Shown here: piece by piece, positions 62,738 to 64,000 of the stretch
Layout: every line of letters starts with the position of its first letter
How positions within the stretch are numbered: position 1 is the stretch's first letter
Virus record (IMG/VR): IMGVR_UViG_3300037493_003174
Location: 18,342-82,341 of that record
Length of the DNA stretch: 64,000 nucleotides
Source: a virus
Direction: 5' to 3' (one strand)
Notes under the pieces: model-generated
What the model was told of the DNA's origin: nothing
The model's database searches: none
The model's input: only the letters and a program-made list of their open reading frames with translations
Translations under genes and position numbers: made by a program

Positions 62738-63230
62738 TTCTTAGTCTTGGTAAATGATTTGGGTCTCTTTCTAAACTTAAAAAGTTTTTAGGAAGAATAC
62801 CTTCAGACATAAAGATACCAATAATTTGCTCTTTACTAATATTTAAATCTTTAAAGGTTAGAGTATTTTTGAACTTCTCATCTGTCTCAACGTCAGACAA
62901 TAAGAAGTCTGTGATTGGACTATTTGGGAATAAAGTCTTAAAGAAAACATTAGTATACTGTATAGTAACTTGTTGCTTAAACTTATTAAGTACAACTTGT
63001 GCTTTCTTGTAAACATTAATAACTCTTTGTTTTTTCTTACCACACATTGCAATCATTTCTTGTGGTGATAATGCCTCAAGACCATAGAGTGCTCTCTTAT
63101 AGAGATAGTTCTGATACTGAGAATAAGAATCTGTCTCATACTGCATTACAGTTGAACGTTGATTCATCAGTTGATAGTTTTCAAGATTCCCTGAATACTC
63201 AAATTTTTGTTTTGTGTTTTGCTTTTCCAT
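62718..63230 (-). CDS. Hypothetical phage protein
   Basis: 170 residues from the ATG at 63230; the upstream ATG at 63242 is part of the family C leader. Helical with LSPQEMIAMCGKKKQRVINVYKKAQ, then SDVETDEKFKNTL. No family recognised. Overlaps the HNH gene by 20 nt. Confidence 0.6.
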   Translation of the reverse strand: MEKQNTKQKFEYSGNLENYQLMNQRSTVMQYETDSYSQYQNYLYKRALYGLEALSPQEMIAMCGKKKQRVINVYKKAQVVLNKFKQQVTIQYTNVFFKTLFPNSPITDFLLSDVETDEKFKNTLTFKDLNISKEQIIGIFMSEGILPKNFLSLERDPNHLPRLRNEAKSM

Positions 63231-63254
63231 AATTATATACATTTAATTTAAACA

Positions 63255-63287
63255 ATAAAAAAAAGGGAGCCAATTTCTCAGCTCCCT
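63255..63287 (-). terminator. Terminator after the gene at 63309
   Basis: GGGAGC (63265-63270) pairs with GCTCCC (63281-63286), extended by A63264-T63287; a U-run follows on the minus strand. Confidence 0.8.
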
Positions 63288-63308
63288 ATAGTGATCATTA
63301 TTAACCTA

Positions 63309-63779
63309 TTAGAGTGAAAACTCTTGATTAGGTTGAATAGCAGAAGATGCTTGCTCTGCTACATAAGCATTGCGTAGTTCTTCTGTATTATCATGTTGAA
63401 TTGTAATATCCTCAGCATTAGCTGCTTGAGCATACACAGTTTTACGGTAAATAGGATTACCATCAATAGTACAAGGAATACCACTTTTACCAGCAACCTT
63501 TAAATCACGGCTTGGATCTTTCTTGTTGAAAGGAGCCAATGATTCTTTAATGATAATCTTACCTTCTAAGATTTGACCAGCATAATAACCCATCTCTTGC
63601 AAGATTGCAACTGGAGCCTGAATTAAAGCTGTCAATACTGTTCTTCTTAGGAAACCATTATCATCAATAGTTGTTCTTGGTTGAGCAAGTTTTACATAAC
63701 CATACTCTGGATTGTTTGCAGATTTATTAATAACTGCATTTGTAGTAGCGTCAGCCACAACTGTTACTTTTGAGTTCAT
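63309..63779 (-). CDS. Conserved-looking phage protein, likely highly expressed
   Basis: 156 residues from the ATG at 63779 (MNSKVTVVADATTNAVIN), preferred over 63851. Beta-rich middle (YYAGQILEGKIIIKESLAPF) and a Gln/Ala-rich tail ending NQEFSL. It has its own terminator and a 113-nt upstream gap, so it is probably a single-gene unit. DNA-binding is possible but no motif is seen. Confidence 0.65.
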   Translation of the reverse strand: MNSKVTVVADATTNAVINKSANNPEYGYVKLAQPRTTIDDNGFLRRTVLTALIQAPVAILQEMGYYAGQILEGKIIIKESLAPFNKKDPSRDLKVAGKSGIPCTIDGNPIYRKTVYAQAANAEDITIQHDNTEELRNAYVAEQASSAIQPNQEFSL

Positions 63780-63867
63780 AGCACAAAAATTAATTGTTAG
63801 AAAATAATTGAATTGAATTTGAGTAGAAATACTATACTTATAGCCACTCAAGCTAGAAGTAAGTGAT

Positions 63868-63894
63868 AATATTCTTATTGCAAGTCAGAATATT
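63868..63894. repeat. Inverted repeat at a gene end
   Basis: AATATTCT (63868-63875) and AGAATATT (63887-63894) are 11 nt apart and touch the stop codon of the partial minus gene. No U-tract; weak terminator or operator. Confidence 0.35.
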
Positions 63895-64000
63895 AATAAT
63901 CCAAAGGATCCGTAAGGTCTATTATATCATCAAATGGTTCATCATCTGATATGGTTTCATTACTATTTTCATCATCTACTAGATAATCAAAATCATAATG
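63893..64000 (-). CDS. Partial gene, acidic C-terminal tail
   Basis: The last 35 codons before a TAA at 63893 read on the minus strand; the 5' part is outside the window. The tail is Asp/Glu-rich and ends DLTDPLDY. The family cannot be named from this piece. Confidence 0.55.
   Translation of the reverse strand, partial: HYDFDYLVDDENSNETISDDEPFDDIIDLTDPLDY

Noticed and set aside
1-64000. tRNA genes, CRISPR array, insertion sequence, rRNA
   Set aside because: Looked for cloverleaf patterns, regularly spaced repeats and transposase motifs; none seen by eye, though a tRNA scan was not run.

Overview
The window reads as part of a large, AT-rich double-stranded DNA phage genome of a Bacteroidota host, most likely a crAss-like phage (Crassvirales) or a close relative. 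The evidence is architectural and protein-level. A block of giant virion proteins lies on the plus strand. It includes a 3554-residue protein with the paired barrel motifs of the crAss-like virion RNA polymerase (a K-rich barrel around residues 1926-1964 and DYDVD at 2297-2301). A family B DNA polymerase, primase, DnaB-like helicase, Sak4-like ATPase, SSB-like protein and uracil-DNA glycosylase lie on the minus strand. Shine-Dalgarno sequences are not evident, and starts have A/T-rich leaders instead, as is usual in Bacteroidota. I saw no tRNA, rRNA, CRISPR array or insertion sequence.

Layout. Positions 1-33060 (plus strand) are the late or virion block: a 5'-truncated peptidoglycan-degrading protein, two Gly-Gly/Gln-rich proteins, a 988-residue conserved virion protein, an 1806-residue helical protein, the 3554-residue RNA polymerase giant with a zincin motif and a C-terminal AlkB-like dioxygenase domain, a 1947-residue protein with a second zincin motif and a LysM, and a tiny basic protein. 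These genes abut or overlap. Two of them, plus one isolated plus-strand gene at 52581, share an AATTT(A/G)GTATATT motif exactly 16 nt before the ATG, a good candidate phage promoter.

Positions 33062-64000 are almost entirely minus strand and hold the early and replication genes. They are arranged as several runs that each end in a hairpin followed by a U-tract (33062, 34041, 37816, 41221, 47911, 63255). From high to low coordinate they are: a conserved protein (63309-63779); nuclease and NUMOD-like genes plus a ParB-like protein, a DEAD-like helicase and ClpS (57-63 kb); a cluster of many small, often membrane-associated genes with a DnaA domain IV protein and a VanZ-like protein (53-57 kb); the replication core of Ung, DnaB-like helicase, Sak4-like ATPase and SSB-like protein (48-52.5 kb); primase; a small-gene region (43.8-46.9 kb); a VWA-metallopeptidase and MoxR-type AAA+ pair (41.3-43.8 kb); a PD-(D/E)XK nuclease; PolB; a large acidic-tailed protein; and MazG. 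The late block and the early block converge at about 33060.

How the genes work together (inference from families): the giant plus-strand proteins would be packaged and ejected with the DNA so that the virion polymerase can transcribe early genes. The minus-strand genes replicate and repair the genome and adjust the host (ClpS for N-degron proteolysis, MazG for nucleotide pools, small membrane proteins). Several genes shorter than 60 codons were found by hand and are listed with coordinates. All functional calls rest on motif recognition by eye; no database search was run.
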